From assembly GCA_900764115.1 (NCBI GenBank), contig CAAFMR010000340.1, forward strand, positions 1 to 9,955: a stretch of DNA of 9,955 bases, in the 5' to 3' direction. Each line of letters starts with the position of its first letter. The stretch's first letter is position 1. Position numbers and translations under genes: made by a program. Under the pieces are notes generated by a model that was given only the letters and a program-made list of their open reading frames with translations, was not told the origin of the DNA and did not search any database. Shown here one piece after another: positions 1-9,741 of this stretch. Source of the stretch: Clostridia bacterium (GTDB taxonomy: Bacteria; Bacillota; Clostridia; Oscillospirales; Acutalibacteraceae).

Positions 1-4
1 CCTG

Positions 5-13
5 TGGTATGAT
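5..13 (+). promoter_or_regulatory. Possible extended -10 promoter element upstream of the glycosidase gene
   Basis: The sequence TGGTATGAT matches an extended -10 box (TGn followed by TATGAT, one mismatch from TATAAT). It lies about 53 bases before the ATG of the glycosidase, a reasonable distance for a short leader. Any -35 element would fall at or beyond the left edge of the window, so it cannot be assessed. The assignment rests on one short motif in a GC-rich background and is tentative. Confidence 0.35.
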
Positions 14-66
14 TTCCCTGCAAATACCGTCGGCACCCCCGGCGGAGAAAAGGGGAATTCTATTTT

Positions 67-3000
67 ATGCTATACACCAAAAAAGACGCCCCCCGGCTGG
101 ACCCGGAGCTGTTCCGCAAGCCCACGGCAGAATACCGGGGCGCTCCCTTCTGGGCGTGGAACTGCAAGCTGGAGGAGGACGAGCTGCTGCGGCAGCTGGA
201 CATTCTGTATCAGATGGGGTTCGGCGGCGCGCATATGCATGTACGCACCGGCATGGCGACCCGGTATCTCAGCGACGAGTTTCTGCACCTGATCCGCGCC
301 TGCGTGGACAAGGCAAAGGCGGAGCATAAGCTGGCGTATCTCTATGATGAGGACCGCTGGCCCTCCGGCGCCGCCGGCGGGCTGGTGACAAAGGATAAGC
401 AGTACCGTGCCCGGTATCTGCTGTTCACCCCCACCCCCTATGCCGGCGGAGACAAGGTGCTGGCGGAGCAAACCTCAGCCGCCCGCGCCGGACGGGCGGA
501 AAACGGACGTCTGCTTGCCTGCTTCGATGTGGAGCTGGACGAGGAGGGACGGCTGCTGCACTACCGCACCATCGGGGAGCGGGAGCCGGCTGCCCACGAG
601 AAATGGTATGCCTATCTGGAGCTGCACACCGAGAGCGGCTGGTTCAATAACCAGACCTATGTGAACACCCTGGACAAAAAGGCAATGGATCGGTTCATCG
701 ACATCACCTATGAGAGCTACAACCGCACCGTGGCGGAGGATTTCGGCAAAGCCGTGCCCTCCATCTTCACCGATGAGCCGCAATTCACCCAGAAATCCGC
801 CCTGAGCCGCGCCACCGACAAGGCGGATGTGACCCTGCCCTGGACAGACGACCTGCCGGAGACCTTTGCCGCCACCTATGCCGGCGAGGATGTGCTGGCG
901 GGCATTCCGGAGTTGATCTGGGAGCGGGCGGACGGGCAGCCCTCCCGGGTGCGGTATCACTATCACGACCACATCTGCGAGCGGTTCACCGAAGCGTTTG
1001 CCGATAACTGCGGCGCCTGGTGCCGCAGCCATGGGCTGGCGCTCACCGGGCATATGATGCAGGAGCCGAGCCTCCACAGCCAGACCGGGTCGCTGGGCGA
1101 AACCATGCGCGCCTACCGGGCATTCGACCTGCCGGGCATTGATATGCTGTGCGGCGATATGGAATACACCACCGCCAAGCAGGCGCAATCGGCGGTGCAC
1201 CAGTACGGCTATGAGGGCATGACCAGCGAGCTGTACGGCGTCACCAACTGGGATTTCGATTTCCGGGGACATAAGTTCCACGGTGACTGGCAGGCGGCGC
1301 TGGGGGTGACCCTGCGGGTGCCCCACCTGTCCTGGGTCTCCATGGCGGGCGAGGCGAAGCGGGACTATCCCGCCTCCATCAGCTATCAATCCCCCTGGTG
1401 GCGGGAATACCCCCGTATCGAGGATCACTTTGCCCGGCTGAACACCGCCCTCACCCGGGGCAAGCCGATGGTACGCATCGGCGTTATCCATCCGGTGGAG
1501 AGCTACTGGCTCCACTGGGGTCCCATAGAGCAGACACAGGCTGCCCGGGGACGGCTGGAGCACGAATTCCTGCAGCTGACCGAATGGCTGCTGTTCGGGT
1601 CGCTGGATTTTGATTTCATCAGCGAATCCCTGCTGCCGGAGCAGTGCGCCGCCGGCGGCGCCCCCCTGCAGGTGGGACAGATGGCGTATGATGTAATTAT
1701 TGTTCCCGGCTGCGAGACCCTGCGCCGCACCACCCTGGAGCGGCTGGAGGCGTTCCGGGCGGCGGGCGGTACGCTAATTTTTGCCGGCGATACCCCCACC
1801 CTCACCGATGCCATTCCCGACGACCGGGGCGCCCGGCTGGCGGCGCAGAGCGTCTGCGTGCCGGCGGAGCGGGAGGCGGTGCTGAAAGCTGCCGCCGGGG
1901 CGCGGCTGGTGGAGTTGCGGCTGGAGGACGGCTCCCGCCCGGACGATCTGCTGTATCAGCTGCGGCAGGACGGCGACGCCCGCTGGCTGTTCCTGTCCCG
2001 GGGCCGTATCCCCACCGACAAGGATTCCGTCGCCAGCCGTACCGTTACCATCCGGCTGACCGGTGACTGGCAGCCCACCGTCTATGACACCCAGACCGGC
2101 GAGACCCGCTCCCTCCCCTATACGGCTGCCGCCGGGCAGACCGAGATCCGCTGGACTGCCTACAGCTACGACAGTCTGCTGCTCCGGCTGGAGCCGGGAA
2201 CTGGCAGCGCCGCCGCGGCACAAACCGCCAGCGTCACCGGCACGCCGCTGGTGCTGCCTGTGGAGCTGCCTTATACCCTGTCCGAACCGAATGCGCTGCT
2301 GCTGGAGCGGGCGGAATATGCGCTGGATGACGGCGACTGGCAGCCCGCCGAAGAAATTCTGCGGCTGGACAACGCCTGCCGCCAGCAGCTGGGCTGGATG
2401 CAGCGGTTTGAGAGCTTCCCCCAGCCCTGGGTCATCCCGGAGGAGACCCCCACCCACACGGTGTCCCTGCGGGTGACGATCCATTCCGCCATCGACTGCG
2501 CCGGGGTGCAGCTGGCAATCGAGGATGCGGAGCAGGTGCAGCTGCGCTGGAACGGGCAGACGATCCCCTCCGCCGTCACCGGCTGGTATGTGGACAAATC
2601 CATTAAGACCGTGGCGCTGCCCGGTCTGCGTCAGGGCGAGAACACACTGGAGGCGGTCATTCCCTTCGGCGAGCGCACCAATATTGAATGGATGTATCTG
2701 CTGGGTGATTTCGGCGTCGCCGTGGAGGGCGCCGCCGCCCGGATCGTGGCGCTGCCGCAGACCCTCCGCTTTGGGGACATCACCAGGCAGGGACTGCCCT
2801 TCTATGGCGGTAATGTGACCTACCACATCCCGCTGGAAACCCACGGAGGTGCGCTGACCGTGACGGCGCCCCGCTATCGGGGGGTGCTGCAAACCGCCGC
2901 ACTGGACGGCGGCGCAGAGCAGGCACTCATCTTCCCGCCGTATACAGCGGCGCTGGGGCAGCCGGCGGCGGGCCGCCACACGCTGGATATGACCCTGTAC

Positions 3001-3159
3001 GGACATCGGCGCAACGGCTTCGGCCCCATCCACCTGGCGGATCAGACCTCCCGCTGGATCGGACCCAACGCCTGGCGCACCACCGGCTCTGAATGGAACG
3101 ACAACTATATGCTGACGGAGGAGGGCATCCTGACCCCGCCCACCGTCACCGAGGAATAA
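67..3159 (+). CDS. GH106-like (alpha-L-rhamnosidase-like) glycoside hydrolase, cytoplasmic
   Basis: A 1030-residue protein that looks like the large GH106-related glycosidases of gut Firmicutes and Bacteroidetes; it probably hydrolyses a sugar linkage in plant or host glycans, but the exact substrate cannot be read from the sequence. Seen: an N-terminal barrel-type region opening with PFWAWN (27-32), then YDEDRWPSG (93-101), FTDEP with E237, and LTGHMMQEP with E333. The two glutamates are the best candidates for catalytic acid and base. A middle domain (about 465-600) has RIGVIHP, YDVIIVPG (541-548) and GGTLIFAG (567-574), resembling the glutamine-amidotransferase-like fold common in such enzymes. 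The last 400 or so residues look like beta-sandwich domains. There is no signal peptide, so it likely acts inside the cell on imported oligosaccharides. The ATG at 67 is preceded by AGGGG with a rather long 11-base spacer. The family call is by recall of motifs; substrate is unknown. Confidence 0.75.
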   Translation: MLYTKKDAPRLDPELFRKPTAEYRGAPFWAWNCKLEEDELLRQLDILYQMGFGGAHMHVRTGMATRYLSDEFLHLIRACVDKAKAEHKLAYLYDEDRWPSGAAGGLVTKDKQYRARYLLFTPTPYAGGDKVLAEQTSAARAGRAENGRLLACFDVELDEEGRLLHYRTIGEREPAAHEKWYAYLELHTESGWFNNQTYVNTLDKKAMDRFIDITYESYNRTVAEDFGKAVPSIFTDEPQFTQKSALSRATDKADVTLPWTDDLPETFAATYAGEDVLAGIPELIWERADGQPSRVRYHYHDHICERFTEAFADNCGAWCRSHGLALTGHMMQEPSLHSQTGSLGETMRAYRAFDLPGIDMLCGDMEYTTAKQAQSAVHQYGYEGMTSELYGVTNWDFDFRGHKFHGDWQAALGVTLRVPHLSWVSMAGEAKRDYPASISYQSPWWREYPRIEDHFARLNTALTRGKPMVRIGVIHPVESYWLHWGPIEQTQAARGRLEHEFLQLTEWLLFGSLDFDFISESLLPEQCAAGGAPLQVGQMAYDVIIVPGCETLRRTTLERLEAFRAAGGTLIFAGDTPTLTDAIPDDRGARLAAQSVCVPAEREAVLKAAAGARLVELRLEDGSRPDDLLYQLRQDGDARWLFLSRGRIPTDKDSVASRTVTIRLTGDWQPTVYDTQTGETRSLPYTAAAGQTEIRWTAYSYDSLLLRLEPGTGSAAAAQTASVTGTPLVLPVELPYTLSEPNALLLERAEYALDDGDWQPAEEILRLDNACRQQLGWMQRFESFPQPWVIPEETPTHTVSLRVTIHSAIDCAGVQLAIEDAEQVQLRWNGQTIPSAVTGWYVDKSIKTVALPGLRQGENTLEAVIPFGERTNIEWMYLLGDFGVAVEGAAARIVALPQTLRFGDITRQGLPFYGGNVTYHIPLETHGGALTVTAPRYRGVLQTAALDGGAEQALIFPPYTAALGQPAAGRHTLDMTLYGHRRNGFGPIHLADQTSRWIGPNAWRTTGSEWNDNYMLTEEGILTPPTVTEE

Positions 3160-3170
3160 ACCACCGTATG

Positions 3171-3201
3171 GCGGGGTCGCTCTTTCATCGAGCGACCCCG
3201 C
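3171..3201 (+). terminator. Hairpin after the glycosidase gene, possible terminator
   Basis: A perfect 12-bp inverted repeat (3171-3182 with 3190-3201) with a 7-base loop starts 11 bases after the glycosidase stop codon. The stem is GC-rich and would be very stable. The downstream tail TGCGTTTATA is only weakly T-rich, so termination may be incomplete and some transcripts may run on into the lipase gene. No clear promoter is seen between this hairpin and the lipase start. Confidence 0.55.
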
Positions 3202-3232
3202 TGCGTTTATACGCGCTGTCCGTGCGGATACA

Positions 3233-3241
3233 AAAGGAGGT
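3233..3241 (+). promoter_or_regulatory. Strong ribosome binding site fixing the lipase start
   Basis: AAAGGAGGT is a near-perfect complement to the 16S 3' end and lies 7 bases before the ATG at 3249. It decides the start of the lipase gene: the same frame is open back to 3093, but that upstream part overlaps the end of the glycosidase gene and the hairpin and has no comparable ribosome binding site. Confidence 0.9.
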
Positions 3242-3248
3242 GCCACCG

Positions 3249-4574
3249 ATGCACATACGCGACTGGCTCCGGGCGCTGGGGTTGGCGCTGGGGCTCACCG
3301 TCTGCGGGGCGGGGGTTCTGGCAGGGAGCGTGTCGCTCTGGCTGCCGGCGGGGGCGGCGGCGGTGTTTCTCCTGCTGAATCTGTTTCCCGCCGGTCGGGG
3401 GCGGGGACTGCCCTTCGCCCGGCGGGTGGAGAGGGGCGGCGCAGCGCTGCTCTCCGCCTTTCTGCTGTCCATCGGGCTGCAGGCGGCGCTGCTGCTCGTC
3501 TGGCAACTGCGGGAGCCTGCCGCCTTTGCCGCCGGATGGTGGCGGTGGCTGCTGATGTGTCTTGTCGCCGACAGTCTGGTGTTCTGGAACGGTATTTTGC
3601 GGGTCTATCTCTGCGCCCCGGTGCTGGGCGCCAAATGGCGGGTGCTGGGGCTGCTGTGCGGCTGGGTTCCGGTGGTACATCTGGCGGTGCTGGGGCACAT
3701 CCTGCGGCTGGTGTATTTCGATATCCACGCCGAGGAGGAGCGTACCGCCCGCAACGCCCGCCGCGCCGGGCAGCAGGTGTGCGCCACCCGGTATCCGCTG
3801 GTGCTGATCCACGGGGTATTCTTCCGAGATGTGCGGTATCTCAATTATTGGGGGCGCATCCCCGCCCAGCTGGAGCAAAACGGTGCCACCGTATACTACG
3901 GCGGGCAGCAATCCGCCCTGAGCGTGGCGGACAGCGCCGCCGAGATCGCCGCCGCCGTGCGGAAGATTGTCGCCGACACCGGCTGCGGCAAGGTGAATCT
4001 CATCGCCCACTCCAAGGGCGGGCTGGACGCTCGCTACGCCTGCTCCCGGCTGGGGCTGGCGCCGCTGGTGGCGTCCCTCACCACCATCAATACGCCCCAC
4101 CGGGGCTGCGCCTTTGCCGACTGGCTGCTGTCCCGGGTCTCTCCCCGGTTCCGGGACGGAGTCGCCCGCACCTATAACGCCGCGTTGCGGCGGCTGGGGG
4201 ACAGCGCGCCGGACTTTCTGGCGGCGGTAAACGATCTGACCGCCGCCCGGTGCGCCCAATTAAACGCCGAGCTGCCCGACGACCCCGGCGTATACTATCA
4301 AAGCACCGCCAGCTGCATCCACAAGCCCCTGCGGGGCGCGTTCCCCCTGTGCTTCACCCACGATTTCGTGGGGCTGTTTGACGGGGAGAACGACGGACTG
4401 GTGAGCGTCACCTCCGCCGCCTGGGGCGCGCGATGCATCCGGCTGGACACCCCCGCTCCGGAGGGGATTTCCCACGCGGATATGATTGATATGTCCCGCC
4501 ACAACCGCCCGGATTTTGACGTGTGCGAATGGTATGTGGAGCTGGTAAGTGACCTGAAAAGCCGGGGCTTCTGA
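3249..4574 (+). CDS. Membrane-anchored alpha/beta-hydrolase lipase/esterase
   Basis: A 441-residue protein with two parts. Residues 1-155 hold about five hydrophobic segments (roughly 9-26, 28-47, 64-85, 97-117, 132-152). Residues 180-441 form a lipase-type alpha/beta hydrolase: LVLIHG (oxyanion region, 184-189), the nucleophile elbow AHSKGG with S255, the conserved TPHRG (282-286), the likely acid D382 in ENDGLVS, and the likely H409 in ISHADM. The complete triad suggests an active esterase on lipids or other acyl esters. The arginine-rich loop between segments 2 and 3 (R50, R52, R58, R59, R62) and R118/K129/R131 between 4 and 5 fit a cytoplasmic side, which would put the catalytic domain outside the membrane; that topology is inferred. 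The hydrolase half matches a family of clostridial lipases known to me; the natural substrate is unknown. It follows the glycosidase after a hairpin and may have its own transcript. Confidence 0.8.
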   Translation: MHIRDWLRALGLALGLTVCGAGVLAGSVSLWLPAGAAAVFLLLNLFPAGRGRGLPFARRVERGGAALLSAFLLSIGLQAALLLVWQLREPAAFAAGWWRWLLMCLVADSLVFWNGILRVYLCAPVLGAKWRVLGLLCGWVPVVHLAVLGHILRLVYFDIHAEEERTARNARRAGQQVCATRYPLVLIHGVFFRDVRYLNYWGRIPAQLEQNGATVYYGGQQSALSVADSAAEIAAAVRKIVADTGCGKVNLIAHSKGGLDARYACSRLGLAPLVASLTTINTPHRGCAFADWLLSRVSPRFRDGVARTYNAALRRLGDSAPDFLAAVNDLTAARCAQLNAELPDDPGVYYQSTASCIHKPLRGAFPLCFTHDFVGLFDGENDGLVSVTSAAWGARCIRLDTPAPEGISHADMIDMSRHNRPDFDVCEWYVELVSDLKSRGF

Positions 4575-4585
4575 CCGGCAGCACA

Positions 4586-4617
4586 ACCGCTCGACGGCAT
4601 CGTTGCCGGACAGCGGT
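4586..4617 (+). other. Imperfect hairpin just after the lipase gene
   Basis: ACCGCT (4586-4591) pairs with AGCGGT (4612-4617), and CGGCA (4595-4599) pairs with TGCCG (4604-4608), separated by a 3x3 internal loop and closed by a 4-base loop. It begins 11 bases after the lipase stop. It has no T-run, so it is more likely a 3' stabilising or attenuating structure than an efficient terminator, and chance pairing in GC-rich DNA is possible. Confidence 0.35.
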
Positions 4618-4661
4618 GCCCGGCATAGCGGCAGCCTCTCAGCACATCGCCTTTTTCAGAG

Positions 4662-4705
4662 CAAAAGCCCGCCCGGGGTGCATATGCACCCCGGGCGGGC
4701 TTTTG
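4662..4705. terminator. Bidirectional terminator, 44-bp perfect palindrome between convergent genes
   Basis: Every base from 4662 to 4705 is part of a perfect inverted repeat centred between 4683 and 4684. The core arm is AAAAGCCCGCCCGGGGTGCA and its complement, so each strand ends the stem in GGGCTTTT. It lies between the lipase gene (plus strand) and atpC (minus strand, stop 8 bases away), which is where a shared terminator for convergent transcripts is expected. In RNA it gives a stem of about 20 bp with a tiny AU loop, ending in U residues in both directions. Confidence 0.92.
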
Positions 4706-4712
4706 GTATCCA

Positions 4713-7197
<2,485 letters not shown>

Positions 7198-7201
7198 AGG
7201 C

Positions 7202-8692
7202 TCACTCCATTTCCGTCAGCGCCGCTTCCAGCTCGGCGGCATCGGACTCGTCAAAATAGCCCGCCTCGAACCGCTCCAGCAGCGCCGGGTGCTTCGTCTC
7301 CATAAAGTCGTACAGCCGCTGCTCATACGCCTGCACCTTATCCACGGGGATGTCGTTGAGATACCCGTGAATGACAGCGTAGATAATGCACACCTGGCAG
7401 CCCGCCCGCACGGGGGAGTTGCGCTTTTGCTTCAGCACCTCCACAATGCGTTCGCCCAGCGCCAGACGCGCCTTGGTGTCCGCATCCAGATCGCTGCCGA
7501 ACTGGGCGAAGGATTGCAGCTCCCGATACTGGGAATAGAGCAGCCGCAGATCGCCGGACACCTTTTTCATGGCTTTCAGCTGGGCGGAGCCGCCCACACG
7601 GCTGACAGAGATACCGGGGTTGATGGCAGGCATGATGCCCGCGTGGAACAGCTCGGTCTCCAAAAAGATCTGTCCGTCGGTGATGGAAATGACGTTCGTG
7701 GGAATATACGCCGACACATCCCCCGCTTGAGTTTCGATGATGGGCAGGGCGGTGATGGAGCCGCCGCCGTATTCCGGCGCCACACACGCCGCCCGCTCCA
7801 GCAGACGGGAATGGAGATAGAACACATCGCCGGGGTAGGCTTCCCGACCGGGCGGACGCCGTATCAGCAGGGAAAGTGCCCGGTAAGCCACCGCATGCTT
7901 GGACAGGTCATCGTAGATAATCAGCACATCCTTGCCCTGCTCCCGGAAGTATTCCGCCATGGCGCAGCCTGCATAGGGGGCAATATACTGCAGCGGAGCG
8001 CTCTCCGACGCGGAGGCGGACACGATGATGGTGTATTCCATCGCCCCGCAGCGCGCCAATTCGTTGGCAATCTGCACCACGGAGGTGCTTTTCTGCCCGA
8101 TGGCGACATAAATGCACAGCACATCGGTGTTTTTCTGGTTGATGATGGTGTCGATGGCAATTTCGGTTTTACCGGTCTGGCGGTCGCCGATAATCAGCTC
8201 CCGCTGTCCCCGCCCGATGGGCACCATGCTGTCGATGGCTTTGATGCCGGTCTGCAGCGGCACCGATACGCTCTGCCGCTCGATGATGCCCGGCGCCTCC
8301 GCCTCCACGGGGCGGGTCTCGGTACACGCCGCCGGTCCCTTGCCGTCGATGGGCTTGCCCAGGGCATTCACCACCCGCCCCAGCAGAGCTTCGCCCACCG
8401 GCACGCTCAGCACCTTGCCGGTGCGCTTGACCCGGGAGCCCTCCCGGATGTCGTTTTCATCCGATAACAGCGCCACCGACACGGTCTCGTCCTCCAGATT
8501 CTGCGCCATGCCGAAGCTGCCGTCGTCAAATTCCAACAGCTCGCCCGCCATACAGCTGCGTAGCCCGTAGACCCGGGCGATCCCATCGCCCACCAACACC
8601 ACCGTGCCGGTCTCGGTCATCTCGGTGCGGGAGCGATAGGCACGGATTTGCTCCTTGATAATGCTGCCGATCTCCTCGGGATTCGTGCTCAT
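7202..8692 (-). CDS. atpA: F1Fo ATP synthase alpha subunit
   Basis: A 496-residue alpha subunit, which alternates with beta in the F1 hexamer and holds the non-catalytic nucleotide sites. Seen: the N-terminal region [16 protein letters not shown] (29-44), the P-loop GDRQTGKT (169-176), [20 protein letters not shown] (275-294), [10 protein letters not shown], and the arginine finger R365 in [11 protein letters not shown], which completes the catalytic site of the neighbouring beta. Length and motifs are standard. It has eight cysteines, including a CxxC pair (C432, C435 in [10 protein letters not shown]) in the C-terminal helical domain, at a place where cysteine is not usual in the homologues I can recall. 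ATG start overlaps the atpH stop by 4 bases (ATGA) and AAGGAAG lies upstream, inside atpH, suggesting translational coupling. Confidence 0.98.
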   Translation of the reverse strand: MSTNPEEIGSIIKEQIRAYRSRTEMTETGTVVLVGDGIARVYGLRSCMAGELLEFDDGSFGMAQNLEDETVSVALLSDENDIREGSRVKRTGKVLSVPVGEALLGRVVNALGKPIDGKGPAACTETRPVEAEAPGIIERQSVSVPLQTGIKAIDSMVPIGRGQRELIIGDRQTGKTEIAIDTIINQKNTDVLCIYVAIGQKSTSVVQIANELARCGAMEYTIIVSASASESAPLQYIAPYAGCAMAEYFREQGKDVLIIYDDLSKHAVAYRALSLLIRRPPGREAYPGDVFYLHSRLLERAACVAPEYGGGSITALPIIETQAGDVSAYIPTNVISITDGQIFLETELFHAGIMPAINPGISVSRVGGSAQLKAMKKVSGDLRLLYSQYRELQSFAQFGSDLDADTKARLALGERIVEVLKQKRNSPVRAGCQVCIIYAVIHGYLNDIPVDKVQAYEQRLYDFMETKHPALLERFEAGYFDESDAAELEAALTEME

Positions 8693-9219
8693 GGACCGAT
8701 CACTTCCTTTATCTCTCTGAATTTATGCTTGAGGCTGCCGTCGATGACCCGGTCGTCCATATAGACCACCACGCCGCCGAGGATGCTGCCGTCGATTTCA
8801 TAGGTTGGCTCCACCGTATGCCCGCTGAGGGCGGTAAGCCGCTGCACCAGCGCCGCCTTTTCCTCCTCGGTCAGCGCCACGGCGCTGACGATTCGGGCGG
8901 CGGACACGTCGCTCAGCGCCCGGTGGAGCGCCTCATATTCCTGCACGCAGGCGGAAAACTGCCGGATATGCCCCTTTTCGCACAGCAGCTGCGTAAAGGA
9001 CAGCACATATTCCGGCACCTGCCCGCCGAACGCCTCCGCCAGCAGCCCCAGCCGCTCCTGCAGCGGCACATTGGGGGAGGACAGCAGCACCGCATATTCC
9101 GGCTGCGCCGTCAGCTGCCGGTCGATGAGCGCCAGCGCCGCGGAAAACTCCCGCTCCTGCCCGCTCTCCCGTGCCAGCGCAAACAGCGCCGCCGCATACT
9201 CCTTACTGATGTCCGTCAT
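8689..9219 (-). CDS. atpH: F1Fo ATP synthase delta subunit (OSCP)
   Basis: A 176-residue delta subunit, which sits on top of F1 and joins it to the b-subunit peripheral stalk. Seen: an N-terminal helical domain starting [15 protein letters not shown], and the conserved C-terminal signature [21 protein letters not shown] (split here as GGVVVYMDD and VIDGSLKHK). Length is typical. I chose the ATG at 9217-9219, with AGGTGA about 5 bases upstream. A GTG at 9226-9228, three codons earlier, has GGGAG 6 bases before it and is an alternative start that would give 179 residues. The gene overlaps the end of atpF by 17 bases with the chosen start and the start of atpA by 4. Confidence 0.95.
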   Translation of the reverse strand: MTDISKEYAAALFALARESGQEREFSAALALIDRQLTAQPEYAVLLSSPNVPLQERLGLLAEAFGGQVPEYVLSFTQLLCEKGHIRQFSACVQEYEALHRALSDVSAARIVSAVALTEEEKAALVQRLTALSGHTVEPTYEIDGSILGGVVVYMDDRVIDGSLKHKFREIKEVIGP

Positions 9220-9727
9220 TGGCGTCACCTATTTCTCCCATATCCGCGATGGCGGCATCAATCAGCGCCCGATGGTCGGCAGGGGTGATCTCCCGCTCCA
9301 GCAGCTTAGCCGCCAGCACCGCCGACACATCCACGATCTCCTGCTTGATCCCTGCCTGCGCCTTTTTCTGCTCCAGCGCCGCCTGGGTCTGGGCTTCCCG
9401 GACGATACCGTCCGCCTTCTCCCGGGCGTCGGCGACGATACGCTCCGCCCGATGATCCGCCTGCCCAGTGGCGGTCTGCAGAATCAGCTCCGCCTGGGCA
9501 TGGGCGTCCGCCAGCTGCCGCTCGTAGGTCTGCCGGTTCTCCTCCGCCGCCTGCTGCGCCTGCTCCGCCTTGCGGTATTGCTCGTCCAGCTGCGCCTTGC
9601 GCTCTGCCAGCAGCTTGCGCACCGGCTGATAGAGGAACTTCTTGAGAATCAGGAACAGCAGCAGCAGATTGCACAGGGAAATCAGCACCTGCCACAGATT
9701 GATGGATATGACATCAAGATTTTGCAT
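9203..9727 (-). CDS. atpF: F1Fo ATP synthase b subunit (peripheral stalk)
   Basis: A 174-residue b subunit that anchors the stator stalk in the membrane and holds the F1 head still. Seen: one N-terminal membrane segment of about 20 residues (WQVLISLCNLLLLFLILKKF, 12-31), the conserved basic stretch FLYQPVRKLLAERK just after it, then a long charged coiled coil rich in Ala, Gln, Glu and Arg to about residue 145. The start is the ATG at 9725-9727, because AAGGAG lies 8 bases before it. The in-frame GTG at 9734-9736 overlaps that ribosome binding site, so the earlier start is rejected. It follows atpE after 12 bases and its 3' end overlaps atpH. A single b gene is seen with no second b-prime copy, so a b2 homodimer is likely. 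Confidence 0.95.
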   Translation of the reverse strand: MQNLDVISINLWQVLISLCNLLLLFLILKKFLYQPVRKLLAERKAQLDEQYRKAEQAQQAAEENRQTYERQLADAHAQAELILQTATGQADHRAERIVADAREKADGIVREAQTQAALEQKKAQAGIKQEIVDVSAVLAAKLLEREITPADHRALIDAAIADMGEIGDANDGHQ

Positions 9728-9735
9728 ATCCGTCA

Positions 9736-9741
9736 CTCCTT
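9736..9741 (-). promoter_or_regulatory. Ribosome binding site deciding the atpF start
   Basis: AAGGAG on the minus strand begins within the TAA stop of atpE and is followed by an 8-base spacer and ATG at 9727. It rules out the in-frame GTG at 9736, whose first base is the final G of this site. Confidence 0.85.

Noticed and set aside
9..329. Short plus-strand open frame overlapping the glycosidase start
   Set aside because: It is out of frame with the glycosidase, overlaps most of its N-terminal barrel region, and encodes Arg/Ala/Gly-rich sequence without motifs.
475..1563. Minus-strand open frame of 362 codons inside the glycosidase
   Set aside because: Same shadow pattern, rich in Gly, His, Pro and Arg, with no family motif; the plus-strand frame has the conserved TDEP and TGHMMQEP motifs here.
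3202..3232. Possible promoter for the lipase (TTTATA, GATACA)
   Set aside because: No pair of -35 and -10 boxes with acceptable spacing can be seen; single AT-rich hexamers are not enough.
1774..3246. Long open frame (490 codons) on the minus strand opposite the glycosidase
   Set aside because: It is antisense to a gene with clear motifs, has low-complexity Gly/Arg/Gln/His-rich composition typical of GC-rich shadow frames, and shows no recognisable domain or ribosome binding site.
3207..4259. Minus-strand open frame of 350 codons opposite the lipase
   Set aside because: Proline-, glutamine- and glycine-rich shadow frame; the plus strand has a complete lipase triad and a strong ribosome binding site.
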